From assembly GCA_021774955.1 (NCBI GenBank), contig JAJFIN010000443.1, positions 1-6,932 on the forward strand: a stretch of 6,932 nt of DNA. Reading direction: 5' to 3'. The notes under the pieces were generated by a model. It was not told where the DNA came from. It made no database searches and saw only the letters and a list, made by a program, of their open reading frames with translations. Shown here one piece after another: positions 1 to 5,998 of this stretch. Position numbers and translations under genes: made by a program. How positions within the stretch are numbered: the first letter of the stretch is position 1; each line of letters starts with the position of its first letter. This DNA comes from Alphaproteobacteria bacterium. Its GTDB lineage: Bacteria > Pseudomonadota > Alphaproteobacteria > M2410.

Positions 1-854
1 CCCACGCAATCAAAGACAATTTCCCTCGAGCTCTTTCATTAGCCGAAGACGGAATGCGTAAAGCTCGCGAACTAAAAGCCATAAACCCCGATTTTGTCAT
101 TCGTGAAACCTGGTACAAATTTACTATCGGCATGTATTTCGAGAACAAACGCTACCGCGATGCGAAAAACCTACTTCGGGAAGTTCTTGTCATCAATCCT
201 AATGAAAAGACTTATTGGCGCCAGCTCGGCGCTGCTCATTCACTTTTGGATGAAGAAGATCAGGCCTATCAAATCCGTCAATTAATGTATGCCAAGGGTA
301 TGTTGACTAAATCCAATGAACTGGAGCTGCTCGCCCAACTTCATCTTGCAGCGGAAACGCCGTGGCGTTCGACGAGGGTGCTGGAAAAGGGGTTTACTGA
401 CGCTCTGCTGGATAAGGACGCCGACAATTACGAACTCCTAGCAATTTCGTATCAAGAAGCGCGTGAGTGGAAGAAAGCAGTAAAACCACTGACTACAGCA
501 GCACAGAAGTCAGACGATGGTGATCTTTACATGCGTCTTTGCCAGTCCTACTTGTTCGACGAGAAATATGGCAGCGCGGAGAGCGCATGTCTGAAAGCTG
601 TCAACAAAGGTAAACTACGCGATGCGGGGACTACTTGGATGTTACTTGGCACTACAAGATATAATCGTGGCAATTTGGAAGGTGCTAAAACAGCTTTTGT
701 GAGAGCACAGAACTACGAAAAATCAGCCAGAAATGCGGGTCGTTGGATTAGGTTCCTCGACAATGAAATAAAGCGCGCCGAGGAAATTAAGGCGCGGGCT
801 GAGCGGGCAGCGCGCGAGGCAGGGTCAACACTCCCGGCCGACAACGCTGGCTAA
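1..854 (+). CDS. TPR-repeat protein, probable TonB-system accessory component (5' end outside window)
   Basis: The frame is open from the left edge (first full codon at position 3), so the ATG at 54 is probably internal and the N-terminus is missing. Counting from that ATG, 266 residues are visible. They form helical pairs typical of tetratricopeptide repeats at roughly 20-48, 52-82, 125-155, 157-186 and 192-224, followed by a charged, Ala/Glu/Arg-rich helix (235-257) that may be a coiled coil. No catalytic motif is present, so the role is protein-protein interaction. The C-terminal part, with its paired A-W-M-L-L-G and A-F-x-R-A-Q helices before a W-I-R-F segment, resembles the TPR protein encoded last in TonB2/ExbB/ExbD operons of Vibrio, Shewanella and marine gammaproteobacteria (TtpC-associated systems), which act at the inner membrane/periplasm. 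That assignment is from memory of the family; the genes that would confirm it lie outside the window. A strong terminator follows 19 bp after the stop, consistent with the end of an operon. Confidence 0.82.
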   Translation, partial: HAIKDNFPRALSLAEDGMRKARELKAINPDFVIRETWYKFTIGMYFENKRYRDAKNLLREVLVINPNEKTYWRQLGAAHSLLDEEDQAYQIRQLMYAKGMLTKSNELELLAQLHLAAETPWRSTRVLEKGFTDALLDKDADNYELLAISYQEAREWKKAVKPLTTAAQKSDDGDLYMRLCQSYLFDEKYGSAESACLKAVNKGKLRDAGTTWMLLGTTRYNRGNLEGAKTAFVRAQNYEKSARNAGRWIRFLDNEIKRAEEIKARAERAAREAGSTLPADNAG

Positions 855-872
855 ATAGAAGTAAATGATTTG

Positions 873-904
873 AAAAAGGGACGTTCAACGACGTCCCTTT
901 TTTT
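873..904. terminator. Bidirectional intrinsic terminator between convergent genes
   Basis: A perfect stem of about 12 bp (left arm 873-884, right arm 891-902, GC core GGGACGT/ACGTCCC) encloses a 6-nt loop. The right arm runs into a T tract (898-904) on the plus strand. On the minus strand the A tract at 873-877 reads as five Ts, so the same hairpin can also end msrB transcription. It lies 19 bp after the TPR stop and 19 bp before the msrB stop. Confidence 0.93.
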
Positions 905-922
905 GTATTCTATCATTCCAGA

Positions 923-1336
923 TTATGTTGGCTCTTCGTCACTGCTCGGTGAGAATGACAGCGCCTGACCGTTCATACAATAACGCAGTCCCGTGGGTTC
1001 CGGACCGTCTGGGAAGACATGACCGAGATGGGCATCACACTTAGCGCAGACAACCTCGGTGCGTCGCCGAAGGAGAGAACGATCGTCTCTCGTTTCAACC
1101 GCTTCGTCAGATGCAGGGGCATAATAACTCGGCCATCCGGTTCCGGAATCGTACTTGGCTGAGGCATCAAAGAGTGCAGCATCACAACAAACACACCGAT
1201 AAACACCCGCATCTTTGTTGTCCCAATTGGGACCGGTGAAAGCGCGCTCCGTACCGTGCTTGCGCGTAACTTTGTATTGGTCCGGTGTTAACTGAGCCCG
1301 CCACTCTTTGTCAGTTTTGATGATTTTGTCTGTCAT
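923..1336 (-). CDS. msrB: Peptide-methionine (R)-S-oxide reductase MsrB
   Basis: This is a full-length 137-residue single-domain MsrB. The family reduces methionine-R-sulfoxide in proteins, usually with thioredoxin as electron donor, and repairs oxidative damage. Visible motifs, in order: H-G-T-E-R-A-F-T-G near residues 27-35; the first zinc pair C48/C51; S-G-T-G-W-P-S at 64-70; the second zinc pair C97/C100 in C-A-K-C-D-A-H-L-G-H-V-F-P-D-G; and R-Y-C-M-N with the catalytic cysteine C120. Residue 66 is Thr where E. coli MsrB has its recycling Cys, and an additional Cys (C50) sits between the zinc ligands. There is no signal peptide, so it is probably cytoplasmic. The start at 1336 has only a weak AGAG seven bases upstream, and the gene lies 29 bp after the MaoC stop, so it is probably co-transcribed with it. 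Confidence 0.96.
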   Translation of the reverse strand: MTDKIIKTDKEWRAQLTPDQYKVTRKHGTERAFTGPNWDNKDAGVYRCVCCDAALFDASAKYDSGTGWPSYYAPASDEAVETRDDRSLLRRRTEVVCAKCDAHLGHVFPDGPEPTGLRYCMNGQALSFSPSSDEEPT

Positions 1337-1365
1337 GGGTCAACTCTGAACGGTGCCGCAAGGAT

Positions 1366-1812
1366 TTAGTTGTAAATGATCGATATCGTTTCTGCGACAC
1401 ATGCAGGGCGTTCCTGCCCATCGATCTCGATCTTGCATTCATTTGTTAATTGAAGCCCGCCTGCTTTGGGTTCACATGACAAAAGCTTTTGCCGCATGCG
1501 CACTTTCGACCCGACCGGAACCATGTTTGTAAACCGCACTTTATTGCAGCCATAATTGATACCGCGCGTGACACCTTCCACATTCAACATGCCGCTGCCA
1601 AGCATGGGTATCAGAGACAGTGTGAGGTAACCATGCGCTATGGGTGTTCCAATCTCTCTAGTCGCTCGCTCGACGTCTACATGGATCCATTGATGATCAC
1701 CAGTTGCATCGGCGAATTGATTGACGCGGTCCTGCGAAATTTCCACCCAGTCAGATACACCAACTTCCTCACCGACGAGGCTTGATACATTGTCGAATGC
1801 GACATTTGCCAT
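1366..1812 (-). CDS. MaoC-like (R)-specific enoyl-CoA hydratase, HtdZ/Rv0130-type
   Basis: This is a 148-residue single hot-dog-fold protein, the usual length for this subgroup. Family members hydrate trans-2-enoyl-CoA to (R)-3-hydroxyacyl-CoA in the cytoplasm. The signature lies at 33-44: F-A-D-A-T-G-D-H-Q-W-I-H. D39 and H44 have the same five-residue spacing as the catalytic Asp31/His36 of Aeromonas PhaJ. It is followed by the conserved P-I-A-H-G-Y-L-T-L-S segment (57-66) and I-N-Y-G-x-N-K-V-R-F (85-94). The overall pattern matches mycobacterial Rv0130 (HtdZ) more than short PhaJ proteins. The ATG is supported by an AGAGGA eight bases upstream. It sits 120 bp downstream of the acyl-CoA synthetase and 29 bp upstream of msrB on the same strand. 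The substrate chain length cannot be read from sequence, and some relatives act on branched or aromatic acyl-CoAs. Confidence 0.93.
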   Translation of the reverse strand: MANVAFDNVSSLVGEEVGVSDWVEISQDRVNQFADATGDHQWIHVDVERATREIGTPIAHGYLTLSLIPMLGSGMLNVEGVTRGINYGCNKVRFTNMVPVGSKVRMRQKLLSCEPKAGGLQLTNECKIEIDGQERPACVAETISIIYN

Positions 1813-1820
1813 GAGACTAT

Positions 1821-1826
1821 TCCTCT
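1821..1826 (-). promoter_or_regulatory. Ribosome binding site of the MaoC gene
   Basis: The minus strand reads AGAGGA, eight bases before the ATG at 1812. This good Shine-Dalgarno match fixes the start and shows that the gene has its own translation signal despite the 120-bp gap after the synthetase. Confidence 0.75.
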
Positions 1827-1932
1827 TGTTGTTGTAAGTATGTGAGAAGAAAATCGGGTTATGTCAGTGGCGTCAACCATTTTGCTGCCGTCATATGCCT
1901 TCTTTTCTCCGATAAATTGAGTCGTGCCCAAA

Positions 1933-3474
1933 TCAGACGATTTTTGAATCTCGATTGCCCCAATACCGATCTCTAATGAGGCGTTTATAAAGTTTTCCGG
2001 TGGGATGCCTTGGCAATTCTTCAACAAAGTCAACGGTTTTCGGGCATTTGATTTTGCTCAATTCCTGTCGGCAAAAGTCGATAAGCTCTGCCTCCAAATC
2101 GGGTCCTGCATCATTCCACCTAGCCGGTTGAACTACCGCTTTCACTTCTTCGCCAAAATCTTCGCTCGGGATTCCTATGACAGCGACATCAGTGACGCGT
2201 GGATGCGTGATCAACAGGTTCTCCGTCTCTTGCGGATAGACGTTCACACCACCCGTGATGATCATAAATGCTTTGCGATCGGTGAGGTAGAGGTAACCTT
2301 CTTCATCTTGATAACCAACGTCGCCCAGTGTCGTCCATCCTTTGGCGTGCTTAGATTCTGCTGTTTTCTTTGGGTCATTGTGGTATTCGAATTCACCACC
2401 TTCACCAAAATAGATCGTACCGGGCTCGCCATGTGGTATCTCCTCCCCATCTTCTCCCACGATATGGAGTTCACCCAATAGCGGTTTTCCCACAGACCCT
2501 TCATGGGTCAGCCATTCCTCTGATGAGATCGTGCAAAAGCCATTGCCTTCAGTCCCTGCATAATATTCGGAGATAACCGGTCCCCACCAATCAATCATCT
2601 GCTTTTTAATGGGAATGGGGCAGGGTGCAGCTGCGTGAATGGCCATCTTCATGCTGGAAACATCATATTTCACACGAGTTTCTTCAGGCATCTTCAGCAT
2701 ACGCACAAACATGGTGGGAACCCATTGGCTTGCTGTAGCCTTGTAATGTTCGATATAGTGCAAAGCTTCTTCCGGATCGAAATGATCCATCACGATCGAC
2801 GTCGCGCCCAGCTGCATGATTGTTAAATTGTAGCGCAGGGGGGCAGCATGGTAGAGGGGGGCCGGAGATAAATAGATTGTATCTCCCGTGAAACCGTAAA
2901 CCCCTGCGATCAGCATTAAGAACGGCGACGTTTCATCAATAGCGGTATCTTGCAAAGCGCGTCGAACACCTTTCGGTCGGCCGGTAGTACCGGACGAGTA
3001 AAGCATGTCCGTTCCCAAACTTTCGTCTGCGATACGTTCTGCGGGCATCGCTTCAACTCGCTTTTCATAGGATTCGAACCCGTCGATGACATCGTCAATC
3101 ATGAGGAAGGTAAGAGTGTCCGGTAACAACGAAGTCAATTCTTGAGCCACATCTTTCTTGGAGATGGAAGTGATGAATACTTTTGCGCTGCAGTCACGCA
3201 CAATGTAATCCACTTCAGAAGCCGTAAGTCGCGAACTGATGCAGGTAAAATAGAGACCCGAGCGCTGAGCCGCCCAGCAAATCTCAAAATAGTATTTCGT
3301 GTTTTCTAAAAACAATGCCACTGCATCGCCTCGGGTGAGGCCAAGAGAACGAAAGAGCTGAGCGACTTGGTTTGATCTGTTTTCAAGCTCCTGATAGGTC
3401 GTGACTTCACCCGTCCGCGCCATAATGAAGGCAGGTTTGTCTGGCGTGCGCTCAGCATGTTGATAGATGTGCAT
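1933..3474 (-). CDS. Acyl-CoA synthetase (AMP-forming), ANL superfamily
   Basis: This 513-residue protein is a complete adenylate-forming enzyme that activates a carboxylic acid with ATP and loads it onto CoA. Motifs, in order: the phosphate-binding loop Y-S-S-G-T-T-G-R-P-K-G-V at 159-170; P-L-Y-H-A at 206-210; the A5 motif Y-Y-A-G-T-E-G at 304-310; T-L-G-D-V-G-Y with ribose-binding D385; the hinge region L-T-D-R-K with R400, then I-T-G-G-V-N-V-Y-P-Q-E; and the C-terminal catalytic lysine K494 in P-T-G-K-L-Y-K-R. No essential residue is missing. The start is a standard N-terminus for this group (M-H-I-Y-Q-H-A-E-R-T-P-D-K-P-A) and has GGAAGG eight bases upstream. It resembles actinobacterial FadD4-like and steroid/fatty-acid CoA ligases in general pattern, but the acid it uses is unknown. 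It is the first gene of a minus-strand run with MaoC and msrB, and is divergent from the crotonase gene. Confidence 0.95.
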   Translation of the reverse strand: MHIYQHAERTPDKPAFIMARTGEVTTYQELENRSNQVAQLFRSLGLTRGDAVALFLENTKYYFEICWAAQRSGLYFTCISSRLTASEVDYIVRDCSAKVFITSISKKDVAQELTSLLPDTLTFLMIDDVIDGFESYEKRVEAMPAERIADESLGTDMLYSSGTTGRPKGVRRALQDTAIDETSPFLMLIAGVYGFTGDTIYLSPAPLYHAAPLRYNLTIMQLGATSIVMDHFDPEEALHYIEHYKATASQWVPTMFVRMLKMPEETRVKYDVSSMKMAIHAAAPCPIPIKKQMIDWWGPVISEYYAGTEGNGFCTISSEEWLTHEGSVGKPLLGELHIVGEDGEEIPHGEPGTIYFGEGGEFEYHNDPKKTAESKHAKGWTTLGDVGYQDEEGYLYLTDRKAFMIITGGVNVYPQETENLLITHPRVTDVAVIGIPSEDFGEEVKAVVQPARWNDAGPDLEAELIDFCRQELSKIKCPKTVDFVEELPRHPTGKLYKRLIRDRYWGNRDSKIV

Positions 3475-3482
3475 TAAGGTGC

Positions 3483-3488
3483 CCTTCC
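3483..3488 (-). promoter_or_regulatory. Ribosome binding site of the acyl-CoA synthetase gene
   Basis: The minus strand reads GGAAGG within a GGGAAGGG run, eight bases before the ATG at 3474. It supports that start over internal methionines. Confidence 0.7.
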
Positions 3489-3512
3489 CAATATCAATTC
3501 TTATTATTGTTG

Positions 3513-3531
3513 CAATGGTGTTGATCCATTG
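3513..3531. promoter_or_regulatory. Inverted repeat, candidate operator 1
   Basis: CAATGG (3513-3518) and CCATTG (3526-3531) are perfect 6-bp arms around a 7-nt spacer, 38 bp upstream of the synthetase ATG. A looser outer pair, ATATC (3491-3495) and GATAT (3534-3538), flanks it. It could be a regulator site for the synthetase operon. A 6-bp arm can occur by chance, so confidence is low. Confidence 0.3.
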
Positions 3532-3551
3532 AGGATATAGACCAACAGCTT

Positions 3552-3566
3552 AGCATGGTGCATGCT
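3552..3566. promoter_or_regulatory. Inverted repeat, candidate operator 2
   Basis: AGCATG (3552-3557) and CATGCT (3561-3566) are perfect arms around a 3-nt spacer, making a compact 15-bp dyad close to the middle of the divergent region. The compact form is typical of a dimeric repressor site. CATGCT occurs again at 3638-3643, beside the third dyad. No known consensus (FadR, PsrA) is recognisable. Confidence 0.35.
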
Positions 3567-3639
3567 TCTGCTCAAACGCTAGGATTGACGGTGGTTTGTC
3601 ACAAAATGCTGAAGCGCTACTAGCCATCCATCTGGAACA

Positions 3640-3653
3640 TGCTATCCATAGCA
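3640..3653. promoter_or_regulatory. Inverted repeat, candidate operator 3
   Basis: TGCTAT (3640-3645) and ATAGCA (3648-3653) are perfect arms around a CC centre, forming a 14-bp dyad 40 bp upstream of the crotonase ATG. A protein bound here could block crotonase transcription. It could also form a small hairpin in the leader RNA, but there is no T tract, so it is not a terminator. Confidence 0.35.
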
Positions 3654-3680
3654 AAACAAAACCGCGTATCAAAGCCGACG

Positions 3681-3685
3681 GGAGG
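3681..3685 (+). promoter_or_regulatory. Ribosome binding site of the crotonase gene
   Basis: GGAGG, within GGGAGGAA, lies eight bases before the ATG at 3694. This is the strongest Shine-Dalgarno sequence in the window and fixes the start. Confidence 0.85.
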
Positions 3686-3693
3686 AAGTCGAA

Positions 3694-4584
3694 ATGAATT
3701 TCGAGACCATCAAATACAATGTACAGGACAAAGTCGCCACGGTTACTCTGTCTCGCCCCGATAAGCTCAATGCTTTCACAAGGCAAATGATGGAGGAACT
3801 CATTGAGGCAGTCGATGAAATTGATCGCGACGACGACGTTCGCGCTGTAATTGTGACCGGCGATGGTAGGGCATTCTGTGCCGGTGCCGATCTGTCAGAA
3901 GGAGCAAATACCTTCGATTATGAGGCGCGCTCCGACCGTGTCAGCGCGGGTAGAGGAAGCGAAGTGGATTGGTCCAATGAAAACATTCGTGATGGCGGTG
4001 GGCGTGTGACGCTACGTATATTCAATAGTACGAAGCCATTTATTGCCGCCGTCAACGGACCAGCCGTTGGCATTGGGGCGACCATGCAATTACCGATGGA
4101 TATTCGCCTTGCATCTGAAACCGCTCGCTTCGGTTTTGTTTTTTCCCGCCGAGGTATTGTGCCTGAGGCCGCATCGAGTTGGTTTCTTCCACGCATAGTT
4201 GGGATTTCTCAAGCTTTGGAATGGACCTATTCTGGTCGGGTTTTCCCTGCGGCCGAAGCGCTTAGTGGGGGCTTGGTGAAAGAAGTACTCGCACCAGATA
4301 ATCTTCTATCTCGCGCACAAGAAATAGCTCGCGAAATAGCTGACAACACATCCGCAGTGTCTGTTGCTCTCATTCGACAAATGATGTGGCGGATGCTGGG
4401 TGCTGACCATCCCATGGAAGCGCACAGAATAGATAGTCGTGGGATCTATGCCATGGGTCAATCAGTAGACGTGAAAGAAGGTGTGACATCTTTTCTTGAA
4501 AAGCGAGCTCCAAAGTTCTCGATGAAACCATCAAGCGATATGCCGTCTTACTATCCGTGGTGGGAAGAGCCTGATTATCGATAA
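3694..4584 (+). CDS. Crotonase-fold enoyl-CoA hydratase/isomerase family protein, isomerase-like active site
   Basis: This 296-residue crotonase carries the family landmarks: L-S-R-P-D-K-L-N-A-F (19-28), F-C-A-G-A-D-L (61-67) forming half of the oxyanion hole, and A-V-N-G-P-A-V-G-I-G (119-128) forming the other half. By alignment from memory with rat mitochondrial hydratase, the two catalytic glutamates (E144, E164) correspond here to T130 and F150. A glutamate instead appears at E158 in G-I-V-P-E-A-A-S-S-W, the position used by yeast Eci1 and human ECI2 delta3-delta2-enoyl-CoA isomerases. I infer a double-bond isomerase or related reaction on an acyl-CoA, not classical hydration. A 30-residue polar, Gly-rich insertion (71-104) and an aromatic C-terminal tail (Y-Y-P-W-W) are present. 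It is divergent from the acyl-CoA synthetase, and its 3' end overlaps the convergent transporter gene by 10 bp. Automatic annotation would probably call it enoyl-CoA hydratase. Confidence 0.94.
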   Translation: MNFETIKYNVQDKVATVTLSRPDKLNAFTRQMMEELIEAVDEIDRDDDVRAVIVTGDGRAFCAGADLSEGANTFDYEARSDRVSAGRGSEVDWSNENIRDGGGRVTLRIFNSTKPFIAAVNGPAVGIGATMQLPMDIRLASETARFGFVFSRRGIVPEAASSWFLPRIVGISQALEWTYSGRVFPAAEALSGGLVKEVLAPDNLLSRAQEIAREIADNTSAVSVALIRQMMWRMLGADHPMEAHRIDSRGIYAMGQSVDVKEGVTSFLEKRAPKFSMKPSSDMPSYYPWWEEPDYR

Positions 4585-5921
4585 CCGAGTTTGCGGGCAT
4601 TGATGTGACGCAGGTTTGAGAAACCCAAGAACCCTAACCATACACATACGCCAGCCGTTGCAGAGACAGCAATGGCGTCGAGCGGTCCGAACGCTCTCAC
4701 CAAGTATCCAGCAGCGAAGGCTGCGACGGGCGACATTCCAAATTGCGTCAACATCGAGATGGATAGGATGCGCGCTCGGTGTGAATCCGGTGCAGCCTGT
4801 TGTAAAAGCGACCGGCTCATTGACATGCTGACACCACCCGTAATTCCCCATACTAAGATCATCCCGAAAAACAGAAAAATGGGGAGCTCAAAATGAATGA
4901 GATACATGGCTGATATCGCCCCTATTGCAGAGACCAACATTACTCGGCCGGGAAAGGGAAACTGTGGAAATCGGCTAAGCATCATCGACGAGATGGTGAC
5001 ACCACCAAAAAAACAAGCAAGCATCATCGAAAGCGCCAGAGAATCTCCGTCGTATACCTCGCGCACGATGAGAGGTAAAGTCACCAAAAACACACCCATG
5101 TTGACCAAACTCATTATTGACGACCATGCAATGACTGGACGCAATACCGCAGACCCAAATGCAATCTCAAACCCTTCACGGAACTCGCTTACCAGAGACA
5201 GTTTTTTTTCCGACCGAGGGCGCGGATGGGGTTGGGTAGGTGAGAGTTGGAAAGTCGTATAAATCGCGCATGAAAAAATAACCAGTTGCGTTGCAAGCAA
5301 AGGAATAGGTCCGATTAAGTCGGCGCGCGCGACTAGTGAAATGCCAAGCATTTGCATGCCAAATTGTAGACCATTGGCGAATGTAACGGCTCTCTGAATT
5401 GGCACATCATCATGACGTGCAACCTTCGTCAGTAAAGCATCTCTTGCGGGCTGAATGAGTGTCATGACACTACCACCAAAAAAGGAAATAAAGACGATAA
5501 TCCATGTGGTGGTTTGGTCAGCAAGGATAACTAGTGACAGCGCAATAGGGGGCAAAAGCGTGAACATCTGAAGCCGAATGAGATGTTGGCGTAGCTCTTT
5601 ACGATCCGCAAATAAACCTCCGATCAATGCGAATATCAATTGCGGTAGTTGGATAATCATCATCGCAATACCCACCACTTCCGGTGGTTCACGGAGGTAA
5701 AATGTGATCAGCCATTGAACGAGAACAAATTGAATGCCACCTGCAAAAAAAAATAAACCTTGGCCGGACATGTACCACTGATATTGGCTCAAGTTGGGAA
5801 GCAATTTTGCTTTGACAGCATGCGCCAAGGTTTCTGTGTTGGGATCAACAAGTGAAGGTTTGGTGTCTGTCGTTTTTGAATTCTTGTTTTCGGACTCCAT
5901 GGTCCTTTGGTTATGCGACAC
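4575..5921 (-). CDS. Major facilitator superfamily transporter (MFS_3/EntS-like), downstream paralogue
   Basis: This is a complete 12-helix secondary transporter of 448 residues at the inner membrane. A polar cytoplasmic tail of about 50 residues is followed by hydrophobic segments near 53-75, 82-104, 114-134, 139-158, 179-200, 203-225, 258-282, 294-314, 325-343, 345-366, 385-408 and 412-434. MFS motif A lies in the loop after helix 2 (G-G-L-F-A-D-R-K-E-L-R, 101-111). Q-P-A-R-D-A-L-L (157-164) and A-P-D-S-H-R-A-R (377-384) are also typical of this subfamily, whose characterised members are mostly drug or siderophore exporters. The substrate is unknown. The start is uncertain: the first codon used here is GTG at 5921 with a poor GAAG upstream, and ATG at 5900 (residue 8) has AAAGGA only two bases away. 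Its stop lies inside the crotonase 3' end. The gene follows its partial paralogue by 77 bp and is probably co-transcribed with it. Confidence 0.92.
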   Translation of the reverse strand: MSHNQRTMESENKNSKTTDTKPSLVDPNTETLAHAVKAKLLPNLSQYQWYMSGQGLFFFAGGIQFVLVQWLITFYLREPPEVVGIAMMIIQLPQLIFALIGGLFADRKELRQHLIRLQMFTLLPPIALSLVILADQTTTWIIVFISFFGGSVMTLIQPARDALLTKVARHDDVPIQRAVTFANGLQFGMQMLGISLVARADLIGPIPLLATQLVIFSCAIYTTFQLSPTQPHPRPRSEKKLSLVSEFREGFEIAFGSAVLRPVIAWSSIMSLVNMGVFLVTLPLIVREVYDGDSLALSMMLACFFGGVTISSMMLSRFPQFPFPGRVMLVSAIGAISAMYLIHFELPIFLFFGMILVWGITGGVSMSMSRSLLQQAAPDSHRARILSISMLTQFGMSPVAAFAAGYLVRAFGPLDAIAVSATAGVCVWLGFLGFSNLRHINARKLGYR

Positions 5922-5998
5922 CTAACTTCACAAAGCCATACCAAAATAGACGAGATGGGACGATTGCACTGTTTGTCTCGAACAATAGATTTTGTCGG

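Larger units (their letters stand above)
3475..3693. promoter_or_regulatory. Divergent intergenic region between acyl-CoA synthetase and crotonase genes
   Basis: This 219-bp gap separates two divergently transcribed acyl-CoA genes and must carry promoters for both. It is AT-rich near the synthetase end. It contains three short perfect inverted repeats (3513-3531, 3552-3566, 3640-3653) listed separately. A TTGACG hexamer at 3585-3590 could be a -35 box for the plus strand, but I see no convincing -10 at the right spacing, so I do not place a promoter. No good ORF or RNA gene is visible. Confidence 0.7.

Noticed and set aside
1813..1932. Possible internal promoter for maoC-msrB in the 120-bp gap (a TTGACG hexamer on the minus strand)
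   Set aside because: The hexamer 17 bp downstream is TTTTCT, a poor -10, and other spacings are no better. The near-inverted AGAAGAAAA/CTTCTTTTCT tracts in this gap do not pair perfectly and have no terminator form.
1677..2033. Minus-strand open frame of 118 codons spanning the gap between the synthetase and MaoC
   Set aside because: It overlaps the synthetase 3' end and the MaoC 5' end out of frame, both of which are strong family members, and its product has no recognisable motif. It is a shadow frame.
2005..2481. Plus-strand open frame of 158 codons inside the synthetase gene
   Set aside because: It is antisense to the conserved C-terminal domain of the synthetase. Its composition (rich in F, C and H) is typical of a reverse-complement frame.
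3585..3613. TTGACG as -35 box for the crotonase gene
   Set aside because: No acceptable -10 hexamer lies 16-18 bp downstream, so no promoter is called.
4897..5262. Plus-strand open frame of 121 codons inside the downstream MFS gene
   Set aside because: It is antisense to conserved transmembrane segments and has no ribosome binding site or recognisable domain.
5922..5998. Possible hairpin between the two MFS genes (CGAGA at 5951-5955 with TCTCG at 5976-5980)
   Set aside because: The stem is only 5 bp with a 20-nt loop and no T tract, so it is not supported as a terminator or regulatory element.
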